From assembly GCF_014529535.1 (NCBI RefSeq), contig NW_023503555.1, positions 6,324,001 through 6,388,000 of the forward strand: a stretch of DNA of 64,000 nt, written 5' to 3'. Made by a program: the position numbers and the translations under genes. Source of the stretch: Bradysia coprophila. Taxonomy: Eukaryota > Arthropoda > Insecta > Diptera > Sciaridae. Under the pieces are notes generated by a model, which was not told the origin of the DNA, searched no databases, and worked only from the letters and a program-made list of their open reading frames with translations. This document shows, piece by piece, positions 1 to 10,047 of the stretch; position 1 is the stretch's first letter, and every line of letters begins with the position of its first letter.

Positions 1-430
1 TGCTAGACCTGGTGAGACTGACTGAGTGGTCTCGTTTTGGATTTGCTAGACCTGGTGAGACTGACTGAGTGGTCTCGTTTCGGATTTGCTAGACCTGGTG
101 AGACTGACTGAGTGGTCTCGTTTTGGATTTGCTAGACCTGGTGAGACTGACTGAGTGGTCTTGTTTTGGATTTGCTAGACCTGGTGAGACTGACTGAGTG
201 GTCTCGTTTTGGATTTGCTAGACCTGGTGAGACTGACTGAGTGGTCTCGTTTCGGATTTGCTAGACCTGGTGAGACTGACTGAGTGGTCTCGTTTCGGAT
301 TTGCTAGACCTGGTGAGACTGACTGAGTGGTCTCGTTTTGGATTTGCTAGACCTGGTGAGACTGACTGAGTGGTCCCGTTTTGGATTTGCTAGACCTGGT
401 GAGACTGACTGAGTGGTCTCATTGCGAATT
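1..430. repeat. 43-bp tandem repeat with GAGAC-N10-GTCTC dyad
   Basis: About ten near-identical 43-bp units run from the left edge, so the array probably continues outside the window. Each unit holds the 20-bp imperfect dyad GAGACTGACTGAGTGGTCTC followed by a TTTTGGATTTGCTAGACC-type spacer. Units differ mainly at one or two spacer positions (TTTTGG or TTTCGG), which suggests recent homogenisation. No coding potential is evident. Confidence 0.95.
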
Positions 431-458
431 GCTATTTTAAAGACAGGAAAAAAAAAGA

Positions 459-725
459 TTTTTTTTAGACTGTTTGAAACGTCTCTCATATTCGAGCTTT
501 TTTAAACTGTTTGAGACGTCTCCCATATTCGAGTTTTTTAGACTGTTTGAAACGTCTCTCATATTCGAGCTTTTTTTAGACTGTTTGAGACTTCTCTCAT
601 ATTCGAGTTTTTTTTAGACTGTTTGAGACTTCTCTCATATTCGAGTTTTTTTTAGACTGTTTGAGACTTCTCTCATATTCGAGTTTTTTTTAGACTGTTT
701 GAGACGTCTCTCATTTTTCGAGTTT
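459..725. repeat. Tandem repeat of about 41 bp with GAGACGTCTC palindrome
   Basis: Roughly seven units read TTTAGACTGTTTGAGACGTCTC followed by TCATATTCGAG and a T run. The core is the perfect 10-bp palindrome GAGACGTCTC, degenerate in some units (GAAACGTCTC, GAGACTTCTC). It is related to the flanking GAGAC/GTCTC arrays but has a different spacer. Confidence 0.9.
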
Positions 726-879
726 TTTGTTCGTATACTTCTTTATTGAGTCAACAGATGGCCACCACTTTTCATTTTTTTTTATAATTCGCTATTGTAA
801 ATGTAGAGAAGTGTTAGTAAATTTTATGAATTTATGAATTTTATTTTTACCTTTTTTTTTATTTCTTGATGTTTTTTCC

Positions 880-924
880 GGTCACCCATCCAAGTACTAA
901 CCGCGACCAATGATGCTTAACTTT
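880..924 (-). repeat. 5S rRNA-derived fragment (SINE-like scrap)
   Basis: Read on the minus strand, this is a TTAAGCA segment followed by CGCGGTTAGTACTTGGATGG and GTGACC. This matches the internal control region and following part of metazoan 5S rRNA. Only about 45 bases resemble 5S and the ends are missing, so it is not a functional 5S gene. It may be the head of a 5S-derived SINE or a processed fragment. A second copy with the same non-canonical bases lies at 9199-9245. Confidence 0.6.
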
Positions 925-1100
925 CCAGTGCGGACCGCCAACGACCTTACGCTTGCTGCTAAATCTGACATATGTACTGGTAGTTCTATTTTTGAACCGT
1001 TGTTACAAATGCTGGGACTGGATGAAAGGTCTCATTGTAGTTAGGTTTCCAGATCGCGTTAGACTAAGTGCGTAGTCTCATCGCTAATAAATATGGGTGG

Positions 1101-2282
1101 ACAGTGCGAGACCGGTTGAAACGTCTCTTTGGTAGAAAATATTGTTTCGGATTTTTGAGACCGGCGGAGACGTCTTTTTAGTAGTAAATATTATTTCGGA
1201 TTTTTGAGACCGGATGAGACGTCTCTTTTTCAGAAAATGTTTTTTTTCACTTCTGAGACCGGTAGAGACGTCTCTTTTCTAGAATAATTTTTGTTGGACT
1301 TCTGAGACCGGTTGAGACGTCTCATTTTCAGAAAATATTTTTTTCCGTTTCTGAGACCGGTAGAGACGTCTCTTTGCTAGAATAATTTTTGTTGGACTTG
1401 TGAGACCGGTTGAGACGTCTCATTTTCAGAAAATATTTTTTTCCGTTTCTGAGACCGGTAGAGACGTCTCTTTACTAGAAAATTTTTGTTGGACTTCTGA
1501 GACCGGTTGAGACGTCTCATTTTCAGAAAATATTTTTTTCCGTTCTGAGACTGGTGGAGACGTCTCTTTAGTAGAAAATATTATTTCGGATTTTTGAGAC
1601 CGGTTGAAACGTCTCTTTGGCAGAAAATATTATTTCGGATTTTTGAGACCGGTTGAGACGTCTCTTTAGTAGAAAATATTATTTCGGATTTTTGAGACCG
1701 GTTGAAACGTCTCTTTGGCAGAAAATATTATTTCGGATGTTTGAGACCGGTTGAGACGTCTCTTTTTCAGAAAATGTTTTTTTTTCACTTCTGAGACCGG
1801 TAGAGACGTCTCTTTGCTAGAATAATTTTTGTTGGACTTCTGAGACCGGTTGAGACGTCTCATTTTCAGAAAATATTTTTTTCCGTTCTGAGACTGGTGG
1901 AGACGTCTCTTTAGTAGAAAATATTATTTCGGATTTTTGAGACCGGTTGAGACGTCTCTTTAGTAGAAAATATTATTTCGGATTTTTGAGACCGGTTGAA
2001 ACGTCTCTTTGGCAGAAAATATTATTTCGGATGTTTGAGACCGGTTGAGACGTCTCTTTGGCAGAAAATATTATTTCGGATGTTTGAGACCGGTTGAGAC
2101 GTCTCATTTTCAGAAAATATTTTTTTCCGTTCTGAGACTGGTGGAGACGTCTCTTTACTAGAAAAATTTTTGTTGGACTTCTGAGACCGGTTGAGACGTC
2201 TCTTTTTCGTGTGGTCTCACAATGGAAGAAATATTTTTTCAAACTAGTGAGACTGACTGAGTGGTCTCATGATGGAAGAAAG
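1101..2282 (+). repeat. Foldback left arm: 49-bp satellite array
   Basis: An array of roughly two dozen units spaced about 49 bp. Each carries GAGACCGGTTGAGACGTCTC (variants CGGTAG, TGGTGG) and one of a few alternating spacers: CAGAAAATATTATTTCGGAT, AGAATAATTTTTGTTGGACT or TTTTCAGAAAATATTTTTTT. The last about 80 bp switch to the GAGACTGACTGAGTGGTCTC variant. The inner end (about 2205-2282) is an almost exact reverse complement of 2657-2735, so this array and the next form an inverted pair. Short open frames inside are by-products of the repeat. Confidence 0.9.
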
Positions 2283-2656
2283 CAAAACTTTGCGTAAATT
2301 GAACAAAAATTATTTAGTTTGTTCGCTAAAGCTTGCACAGACTGAATGTCTCTGTTGTTATTTCTACACTGCACTTCGATTTCAAAACCCGAAGTACAAT
2401 TTTCGTTTTTTTTTTTGATTCAATGATTGTTTGTACGCACATACACTCACAAAATTTAAAAAAAAAAGTTTCCATCGTGGACCACAAGTCTCACAGTTCT
2501 GAAGAAATTTTTTTAATCTTCACACTATAAGCGCATTTCAGAATTTGAACCAATGAATCAAAAAATAAATGACAATAAAGCGAGTAGATTAAATTCAACG
2601 ATTTGATTTAGCTGTTGTGCGTTTCATTTTGAATTTACAGTGGACTTCACGTGAAA
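2283..2656. other. 374-bp unique centre of the foldback structure
   Basis: AT-rich sequence flanked by the inverted arms. It lacks the GAGAC/GTCTC dyads and has no convincing ORF; a 65-codon frame at 2333-2530 has low-complexity composition. It is the loop that would be exposed if the arms paired. I see no transposase remnant in it. Confidence 0.6.
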
Positions 2657-4430
2657 CTTTCTTCCATCATGAGACCACTCAGTCAGTCTCACTAGTTTGA
2701 AAAAATTTCCATTGTGAGACCACACGAAAAAGAGACGTCTCCATCGGTCTCGAAAAGTCCAACAAAAATTATTCGAGCAAAGAGACGTCTCTACCGGTCT
2801 CAAAAACAGAAATAATATTTTCTAGTAAAGAGACGTCTCTACCGGTCTCAGAAGTGAAAAAAAATATTTTCTGAAAATGAGACGTCTCAACCGGTCTCAA
2901 ACATCCGAAATAATATTTTCTGCCAAAGAGACGTTTCAACCGGTCTCAAAAATCCGAAATAATATTTTCTGCCAAAGAGACGTTTCAACCGATCTCAAAA
3001 ATCCGAAATAATATTTTCTACTAAAGAGACGTCTCCACCGGTCTCAGAAACGGAAAAAAATATTTTCTGAAAATGAGACGTCTCAACCGGTCTCACAAGT
3101 CCAACAAAAAATTTTCTAGTAAAGAGACGTCTCTACTGGTCTCAGAAACGGAAAAAAATATTTTCTGAAAATGAGACGTCTCAACCGGTCTCAAACATCC
3201 GAAATAATATTTTCTGCCAAAGAGACGTCTCAACCGGTCTCAAACATCCGAAATAATATTTTCTGCCAAAGAGACGTTTCAACCGGTCTCAAAAATCCGA
3301 AATAATATTTTCTGCCAAAGAGACGTTTCAACCGATCTCAAAAATCCGAAATAATATTTTCTACTAAAGAGACGTCTCCACCGGTCTCAGAAACGGAAAA
3401 AAATATTTTCTGAAAATGAGACGTCTCAACCGGTCTCACAAGTCCAACAAAAAATTTTCTAGTAAAGAGACGTCTCTACTGGTCTCAGAAACGGAAAAAA
3501 ATAATTTCTGAAAATGAGACGTCTCAACCGGTCTCAGAAGTCCAACAAAAATTTTTCTAGTAAAGAGACGTCTCTACCGGTCTCAGAAACGGAAAAAAAT
3601 ATTTTCTGAAAATGAGACGTCTCAACCGGTCTCACAAGTCCAACAAAAAATTTTCTAGTAAAGAGACGTCTCTACTGGTCTCAGAAACGGAAAAAAATAA
3701 TTTCTGAAAATGAGACGTCTCAACCGGTCTCACAAGTCCAACAAAAAATTTTCTAGTAAAGAGACGTCTCTACTGGTCTCAGAAACGGAAAAAAATAATT
3801 TCTGAAAATGAGACGTCTCAACCGGTCTCAGAAGTCCAACAAAAATTTTCTAGTAAAGAGACGTCTCTACTGGTCTCAGAAACGGAAAAAAATATTTTCT
3901 GAAAATGAGACGTCTCAACCGGTCTCACAAGTCCAACAAAAATTTTTCTAGTAAAGAGACGTCTCTACTGGTCTCAGAAACGGAAAAAAATAATTTCTGA
4001 AAATGAGACGTCTCAACCGGTCTCAGAAGTCCAACAAAAATTTTCTAGTAAAGAGACTTCTCTACTGGTCTCAGAAACGGAAAAAAATATTTTCTGAAAA
4101 TGAGACGTCTCAACCGGTCTCACAAGTCCAACAAAAAATTTTCTAGTAAAGAGACGTCTCTACTGGTCTCAGAAACGGAAAAAAATAATTTCTGAAAATG
4201 AGACGTCTCAACCGGTCTCACAAGTCCAACAAAAATTATTCTAGCAAAGAGACGTCTCTACTGGTCTCAGAAACGGAAAAAAATATTTTCTGAAAATGAG
4301 ACGTCTCAACCGGTCTCACAAGTCCAACAAAAATTATTCTAGCAAAGAGACGTCTCTACCGGTCTCAGAAACGGAAAAAAAATTCTGAAAATGAGACGTC
4401 TCAACCGGGCGCACAAGTCCAAGAAAAAAC
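2657..4430 (-). repeat. Foldback right arm: 49-bp satellite array, inverted
   Basis: The same unit family as 1101-2282 in reverse orientation, longer (over thirty units). A higher-order pattern of two or three spacer types alternates in fixed order, for example from 3420 to 4330. Units contain GAGACGTCTCAACCGGTCTC or GAGACGTCTCTACTGGTCTC. The high similarity between distant units indicates recent local amplification. Confidence 0.9.
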
Positions 4431-4439
4431 GAAATGAAA

Positions 4440-4940
4440 ACATAACTACAATGAGACCACTTGTCCAGTCTCACAAGTCCAAAGAAATATTTTTTCCATC
4501 GTGAGACCACTCAGTCAGTCTCCACAATTCAAAAAAATATTTTCTGCCACAGAGACCACTCATTCAGTCTCGCACTGTTCACAAATAAATGTTAGCAAAA
4601 AGACTATTCGTTCAGTCTCAAGCGATCTGGAGATATAACTGCTACGAGACCACTCATCCAGTCTCGTACAGATCATGCATAGATGTTAGCAAAGAGACTA
4701 CTCGTTCCGTCTGAAGCGATCTGAAAACATATAAGCAATGAGACCACTCATTCAGCCTCACAAGGTCTGGCAAAGACATTTATCGAAAAGAGACTACTCG
4801 TTCAGCCTACAGCATTCTCATTCGTTCATCCAAAATGTATTTAGCACACAAAAAATATTTTGAGACCGAAATGAAAATTCCAGCAATTTTGAGACTGGAG
4901 TTAGACCGTTGAGAATACGTATTTCGTGGTCTCATGAGAC
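4440..4940. repeat. Degenerate GAGAC-N10-GTCTC dyads at the right edge of the satellite block
   Basis: About eight diverged units keep the 20-bp dyad, such as GAGACCACTCATTCAGTCTC and GAGACCACTCATCCAGTCTC, with unrelated spacers. The flanking sequence is diverged while the dyad persists, so the dyad is the conserved part. The block ends near the GTGGTCTCATGAGAC at 4926-4940. Confidence 0.75.
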
Positions 4941-4953
4941 ATTTTCACCCGGG

Positions 4954-5148
4954 TAGGTTTGTTCCAAGTAACTGTAAACACGAACTTTGACAACCCGAAC
5001 AACGACAATTTCATCCATAGCAACGTCGCTTACGTGATGTTTCATACAAATCGACCAACGTCGCCTACGCGATTTACACAGAGGTATTATTGAGGTTATG
5101 GTTATATGGATGAAATTTGACAATTCATATGGCCTTGGAACAAACCTA
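4954..5148. repeat. MITE-like inverted repeat, about 195 bp
   Basis: The ends are TAGGTTTGTTCCAAG (4954-4968) and its reverse complement CTTGGAACAAACCTA (5134-5148). A sub-terminal sequence resembling the right end (TTCCAAGGCCATACGAATTG) recurs at 19735-19776, which supports a dispersed family. No clear target-site duplication was identified. Confidence 0.5.
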
Positions 5149-5859
5149 TCTGTGTTAAATAAATTAACTACGATCATGGGACTTTTTGTATGTTACACAT
5201 AGTAATATGACAACACCCCAATGCATATGTTCTGTTTTTCATTAAATGTTATTCATATGACAAATGTTAAGATGGGACAAACGAAGATAGGTTCATGCAC
5301 ATTGCACATTGAACTAGGCACGGTCAATATGTTTACATTAAAATATTAGATAATGCTACAACGTATACAACTGTATATTTAGAGTCATCTCTGCTATAAC
5401 GAAAAGGAGGAACTTATTGCTGTCTTATCAAAATAAACAATTGTAGATCATGGTCCTATGTTAGTGAAGGATCGTGACGCAAGTCCGTTCACACAAAAAA
5501 TTGTGAAAATTTTTTCCACAGGACTGAGGAACTTTTTGAGTGTTCCCCCTTTGCTCCTACTACCCCCAAATTATTTTAATCGCAATCTGGGCGTCCATAC
5601 GAGTTCAACGAGCTATCACACGCCTCATAAAGTTAAAATTTGACCTTGATATTAAATTTCAAAACTTGCAAATTTGTATGAAGAAACTGATTTCCATACA
5701 TTTTGAAATTGATGAATTTTACCAACCTTTGTTACTTTGTCTTTCTGTTACGGTGAAACTTTTTAATTACTCGGTGGATTCGGCTGAAATTTTCAGGGTA
5801 TGTCAAGCATGTAAATTAAAGGAATTTTCCCAAAAGCTTATAATTTCGGAGCTATGAGC
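5149..5859. other. Non-coding stretch
   Basis: AT-rich sequence with no recognisable gene. The overlapping frames of 61 to 105 codons at 5458-5857 lack a recognisable domain and have poor start context. I see nothing else here. Confidence 0.5.
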
Positions 5860-6265
5860 GTTTAAAGCTATTCAGCTATGGGACCTAAAACTCATAAAAT
5901 ATGGTAGACAGAAAGTTCGTTCAAAAGACAAAGTTATAGAGTTTCACATTCTAGTCGACACGTGTTTCATGGTTTTCTCCAAAAATCGCTATGAGTGTTT
6001 TAAGTGCGAGCTATGTCAGCCATTAGTCAAAAAATATGGCAGATAGAAAGTTTGTTTAAATGACAAAGTTATAAATTTTTAGATTCTAGTCGACATATGT
6101 TTCAGGGTTTATCCCAAAAATCATTCATTTGGAAGCTATGAGCGTTTTAATTGTGAGCTATGTGATCTATATCTCGGCAAATATCTATAACTGCCATATA
6201 AGTTCGGTTCAAAGGGAAAGTTATAGAGTTTTGGATTTTAGTCGACACGTGTTCCAGGGTTTTTC
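5860..6265. repeat. Three diverged tandem copies of about 140 bp
   Basis: Each copy contains a GACAAAGTTATAGAGTTTTA-like block, then TAGTCGACACGTGTTTCAGG (centres near 5955, 6091 and 6241), then a CGCTATGAGCGTTTTAA-like block. Spacing is about 136 and 150 bp. Two of the three keep an intact CACGTG. Function is unknown. Confidence 0.7.
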
Positions 6266-6309
6266 AAAAAAGTCGCTGATTTTATTGTGTTATACCAAAT
6301 CCTCAAAAA

Positions 6310-6645
6310 AATCTTTTTACAAAAGAACTGATATCGCCCAAAACCACTTACAGCAGATGTTGAGGAAAGTACATTAAGAAAATGTTAAAATAAAGGAAAA
6401 TACGTCCTGAAGCAAAGGAAAAACAGAAAAAAACCGAATCATCTGCCACTTGTGACGCAACATTATTTTGTTAATTTTTTTCTACAATTTTGTAGAGAAA
6501 TTTTTTGTATTTCTATTTGCGTGTCGAATCTGTTTGCGTCACCCCCACCGATATCAGTTCTTTTATAAGTGGATAAAAGGACTTGCGTCACATCTCCACT
6601 GTAAGTGGTTTTGGGCAATAGATTATAACCATAGTTTTCAATATC
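6310..6645. repeat. Palindromic dispersed repeat
   Basis: The segment ACAAAAGAACTGATATCG and CCCAAAACCACTTACAG (6317-6353) recurs in inverted form as CGATATCAGTTCTTTTATAA and CTGTAAGTGGTTTTGGGC (about 6549-6620). A closely related copy lies in opposite orientation at about 33820-33945, supporting a mobile repeat family. Confidence 0.65.
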
Positions 6646-6699
6646 GAAGTTATTACATGCATAGTGATTTGATATCGTCGGTAAAAATGTAACTTTGTA

Positions 6700-7520
6700 A
6701 ATCTAAATCGAAGATCTACGTTTGAACGAACGATAAGAAAAGTGGATCAGAGTGCTCGCTGAGCTCGAGTGATTTAAGACGGGTGTAACAAATTTTGGTA
6801 GAGTTTTACAACTGTAAATGATTGGGAATGATTCTATTTTCTCAACGTCAGTTGGTAAATTTTACACATAACTTTTACTAACTATAGGGATATGCTGTTT
6901 CGAAACGAAAGTTTTCATAAAATTACTAATATCAGCTATCTATTTTTTGTGAAACAATTATAATTTCACCTTTTAAACATGAGGAATCTATTGTGGTAAG
7001 GCATGCGCTCGCAACAAGAACGAAATACTAAAATACAAAATCTAGATTTTCACTTGTTAAACAAATTTTGTGTGGAATCATTTACAAACCACAACAACTC
7101 CCAACACACAGAAAACATTTTAAATTTCACTATCCTCTCCCTGTAGAAACATCTTTTTCAGTGGTATTTCATAGATTTGTTACATAAACTGCATTCCTGA
7201 GGTAAATACAAAGGAAAAAAAAACAATCTCACCCATCGGCTCAACCATTCCATTTCTCTAGAGTAGAGAAGCCATGTAAATTACAATTTCCAATGAAAAA
7301 TTGGCGCACAGGTGAGAACCGAACCAACCATCTAAAAAATAAATCGGAAAAAAATCCAGCGGATCTCATTCTTTGTCGTAGCCGAAATATTTATTTTCTG
7401 ATAATGCAATAAACAAATAAATGCTATCACAACTGTTTGACCGAGAAGAGGATTACCGTTTTCCACACGCACTCGTAAACATAAAAGAAAAACATCTGAT
7501 AAGTATAACCCAACATTCTA
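6700..7520. other. Non-coding stretch
   Basis: AT-rich unique-looking sequence. I see no ORF, domain or strong repeat in it. Confidence 0.5.
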
Positions 7521-7531
7521 CAACACAAATC

Positions 7532-7570
7532 GATATAAATAGGAGAGTGATTTCAGCAGAAACATCATTT
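7532..7570 (+). promoter_or_regulatory. Possible core promoter (TATA box plus initiator)
   Basis: TATAAATAGG is followed by an initiator-like TCATTTT about 32 bp downstream, a spacing typical of insect TATA promoters. A TCAGCAG lies slightly closer. The downstream ORF (7599-7832) is unrecognised, so whether the promoter is real is open. Confidence 0.3.
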
Positions 7571-7598
7571 TGGTGTTAGCAATTGTTTTAGCTAGTGA

Positions 7599-7832
7599 AT
7601 GATATTTTTAAAATTTAAAAGTGTTTGGAACGTTTCGAAAACGAAATTTAGTAGCTCATCAACTACAGCAGTCAACGTACAAAACGAGCTTGAAACAAGT
7701 TTTTTTTACTGTAATTTTATATTTATTTTACTTTTTTGTTTTTGTATTCATGTCAATTTTTTTGGTCAGTTTGTATCGTGGCCCGTTGAACCGTATGGTA
7801 AAAAAATAAAAAAAAAACAAACTTCACATTAG
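7599..7832 (+). CDS. Small unrecognised ORF (77 codons) downstream of a TATA motif
   Basis: The ORF begins with ATG about 35 bp after the possible initiator. The predicted peptide has a basic, Ser/Thr-rich first half and a very hydrophobic stretch rich in Phe, Cys and Ile near residues 36-60, then a basic tail ending in KKIKKKQTSH. It matches no family I know. An overlapping frame starting at 7621 is equally open, which argues against strong coding constraint. It is listed only because of its position after the TATA/initiator pair. It could be a small membrane peptide, a non-coding transcript or chance. Confidence 0.15.
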   Translation: MIFLKFKSVWNVSKTKFSSSSTTAVNVQNELETSFFYCNFIFILLFCFCIHVNFFGQFVSWPVEPYGKKIKKKQTSH

Positions 7833-8424
7833 TTTAATTGATACAATTAAACTGTTTCGTTGCGCATTCACTTGATATCAACAGTTATTATACGAAGAAA
7901 TAAGGAAGTCGAATAAAGGAGATCTAAGTGAATAAAGTAAGTGAAAAACATTTTTGATTTCTTTAAATTTTCAATTATAGTCGCGAATGTCGATCTGGTT
8001 TTATAATTTAATATGACTCCATCCATAACCAAAGTAAATAATATTTGTGTTTCCACAAAAAATGTAACGTTCCAATTCACTAGGCAAAAAAATTGGGCTC
8101 GGTTCCTTGAGTATAGAACACACCTCCGTTGGTCCCAATCACCTCTGGGGTTTAGGAAATCCAAAAAAAATAAAGTGTAGAAAATGAAAAGTTTGGGTCC
8201 AAGTACAGAAAACAAATTTTCATGGATAAGGATGACAAGTGCAGTGAAGTTTGTAAATCTGTGTGTATGTTTGTTGTTGACCGCCCTTGTGGTGGTTATT
8301 TTGTCTGCGGTTATTAAATCTTAGAGGACTATTTGAATGAACCCTAATCCGTGCATTTTTATTTTTTTTCTTATATATTTCGATAAAGGCTGTGTAACTT
8401 ATAATATAGCTGTAGTTTTTATAA

Positions 8425-8546
8425 TACAATCGCTAAACCGAACTGGTGTGCATACGTTATTTTGCACCAGCTGGTCCCATTTGGAATTGTATGTGACCAG
8501 CTGGTGCAAAATAACGTATGCACACCAGTTCGGTTTAGCGATTGTA
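8425..8546. repeat. Perfect palindrome with 52-bp arms and 18-bp loop
   Basis: Bases 8425-8476 are the exact reverse complement of 8495-8546; the loop is 8477-8494. Arms begin TACAATCGCTAAACC. Both flanks carry a similar TATAGCTG...TTATAA segment, and the arms end in TA, so a Tc1/mariner-type MITE with TA duplication (element CAATCGC...GCGATTG) is plausible. Absence of any arm mismatch suggests recent origin or conversion between arms. Confidence 0.9.
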
Positions 8547-9390
8547 TAGCTGCAAGACTTATAAAAATATAGCTACTAAACGCATGTTCTTCTAATGTTG
8601 GTTATTTTCATGCAATATGAGTTACACAACTATATTATGGATTACAGAGCTACATTATGCACCGTGGACACATTTTATAGCTAGGATCTGCATATTGTGG
8701 CTGTGTACTCTATATCATAGCTGTGTAACACATATTTGACGTATGAAAAATATAGCTGTGTGCTGCATATGAGAAAATGTATGGGACCATACGCTCAAGG
8801 CATGATTCGTGCTGGTCGGACTCAATGTTAATATACAAACAAAAACTGTTCTAAAATATCTTGGCTGATTGTAATGAAGCTTGATGATCAGGTTAGAGTA
8901 ATACCTTTTCAATACAGTCAGAATCCGCAGAAACACAGACGAATGAGAATATCAGAAACACTGCAATTGAATTCGTGATTCTTCGCGCTGTTTCAATTCA
9001 CTTTCTTTCAGAACCTAGAACAATCCTTGCAGTGACAATTAGCAAAAGTAAAATATAAAAACTACAGATTTGAATTAGGCTGTGTGCCACATAATATAGC
9101 TGCAGGATTTATATTGCCGTAGGAACGCTTCGAAATAAGAACATGTTAAAGCACAAGCAAAATTAGCACATCAGCAGCGTATGTGACGGTCGGATTCTCA
9201 GGTTAAGCATCAATCGGCGCGGTTAGTACTTAGATGGGTGACCGCAAAATTCATGAAAGTTTGGGAAAAAAAAAATATTTCTCGTGATAGATTTGAAATG
9301 TGGCTCACAGCTATAATATAAATTACACAGCTATTTTAACTACAGTCTTCGCAATATGCATTACACAGCTATATGCCAAAAAATGGGGGT
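8547..9390. repeat. Diverged repeat region with recurring ATAATATAGCTGTGT motif
   Basis: Motifs such as TATAGCTGTGT, ACATAATATAGCTGCAGG and ATTACACAGCTAT recur irregularly on both strands between about 8390 and 9390. It looks like an old decayed repeat. The 5S-like scrap at 9199-9245 sits within it. Confidence 0.45.
9199..9245 (+). repeat. 5S rRNA-derived fragment
   Basis: GGTTAAGCAT is followed by CGGCGCGGTTAGTACTTAGATGGGTGACCGC in short steps, which matches the 5S rRNA internal promoter and downstream region. It shares TTAAGCATCA and GATGGGTGACC with the scrap at 880-924 and is followed by an A-rich run. It is too short to be a 5S gene. Confidence 0.6.
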
Positions 9391-9586
9391 GCTAAGTCCA
9401 CTTATAGCTCTCACACGCATATCAGGATTAATCTATATTGTTTCATACTCAGGGCACCGAGAACTATCTAACTGAGAATTTGTGGAAAAAAAACTTTAAC
9501 ATTGTTGCCTAGTGACTACAAACCAAGCACCAGAAAAATTTCTTTAGGGTCAATTTTGGCCCCTTATCTGATCATACTGATCATAA

Positions 9587-10047
9587 ATGCAACGCAACAA
9601 GAAAAAGTCTACACAACATTTCTTAGGAATGTTAAATTATAAAGATAGGTTGTTCTACCTGCGCCCTGCGAAAGTGATCCATTACATGTGGGCCGGTTTC
9701 GGAACATTTTCTTTTTTATTTTCCTATGTTCTATGTGGAAATCAACTTTCACATGGGGCAGGTAGTAAACCAGAATACATTGTATTGTGCTACTTCATCA
9801 CTTCGGAAACAACTTTGTGATACTCGCAAACTCAGTCAAGCAACTTGCTTTGGCAACTGTTTTTCGCCAACTGTCGAAAAGACAGTTACTGAAGCTTATT
9901 GCTCAAAAACTCACTTGTGAGTTTGATTTTATCCCAAAATCTGTTACCTCATGTAATAAATTACTTTCGCATCATCCAAAGTTACCTACTATTCCCGACA
10001 AATTAATTGGCGATTTATTACCTTTTACCATTTTCTCCGCACAGTAA
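9587..10047 (+). other. Possible 5' exon or upstream coding remnant of the toxin-like gene
   Basis: An ATG-initiated frame runs 9587-9820. A second frame without an ATG is open from 9769 to 10047 and ends in a TAA that overlaps the toxin ATG by one base (TAATG). The second frame has a helical, Leu/Lys-rich character and lies where large clostridial toxins carry an N-terminal membrane-targeting helical bundle, so it may be a displaced remnant of that bundle. Alternatively, 10021-10044 is pyrimidine-rich and ends CCGCACAG, a good 3' splice site. A GT at 9762 would give a phase-compatible intron from the first frame. Which reading is right cannot be decided by eye. Confidence 0.3.

Noticed and set aside
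1..430. CRISPR-like array
   Set aside because: The spacers are the same in every unit and the genome is eukaryotic, so this is a tandem satellite.
880..924. A functional 5S rRNA gene
   Set aside because: Only the middle-to-3' third matches. The 5' half and the pairing terminal stem are absent.
304..2242. Minus-strand frames of 61-89 codons in the satellite block
   Set aside because: They are periodic translations of the tandem repeats and have no independent coding evidence.
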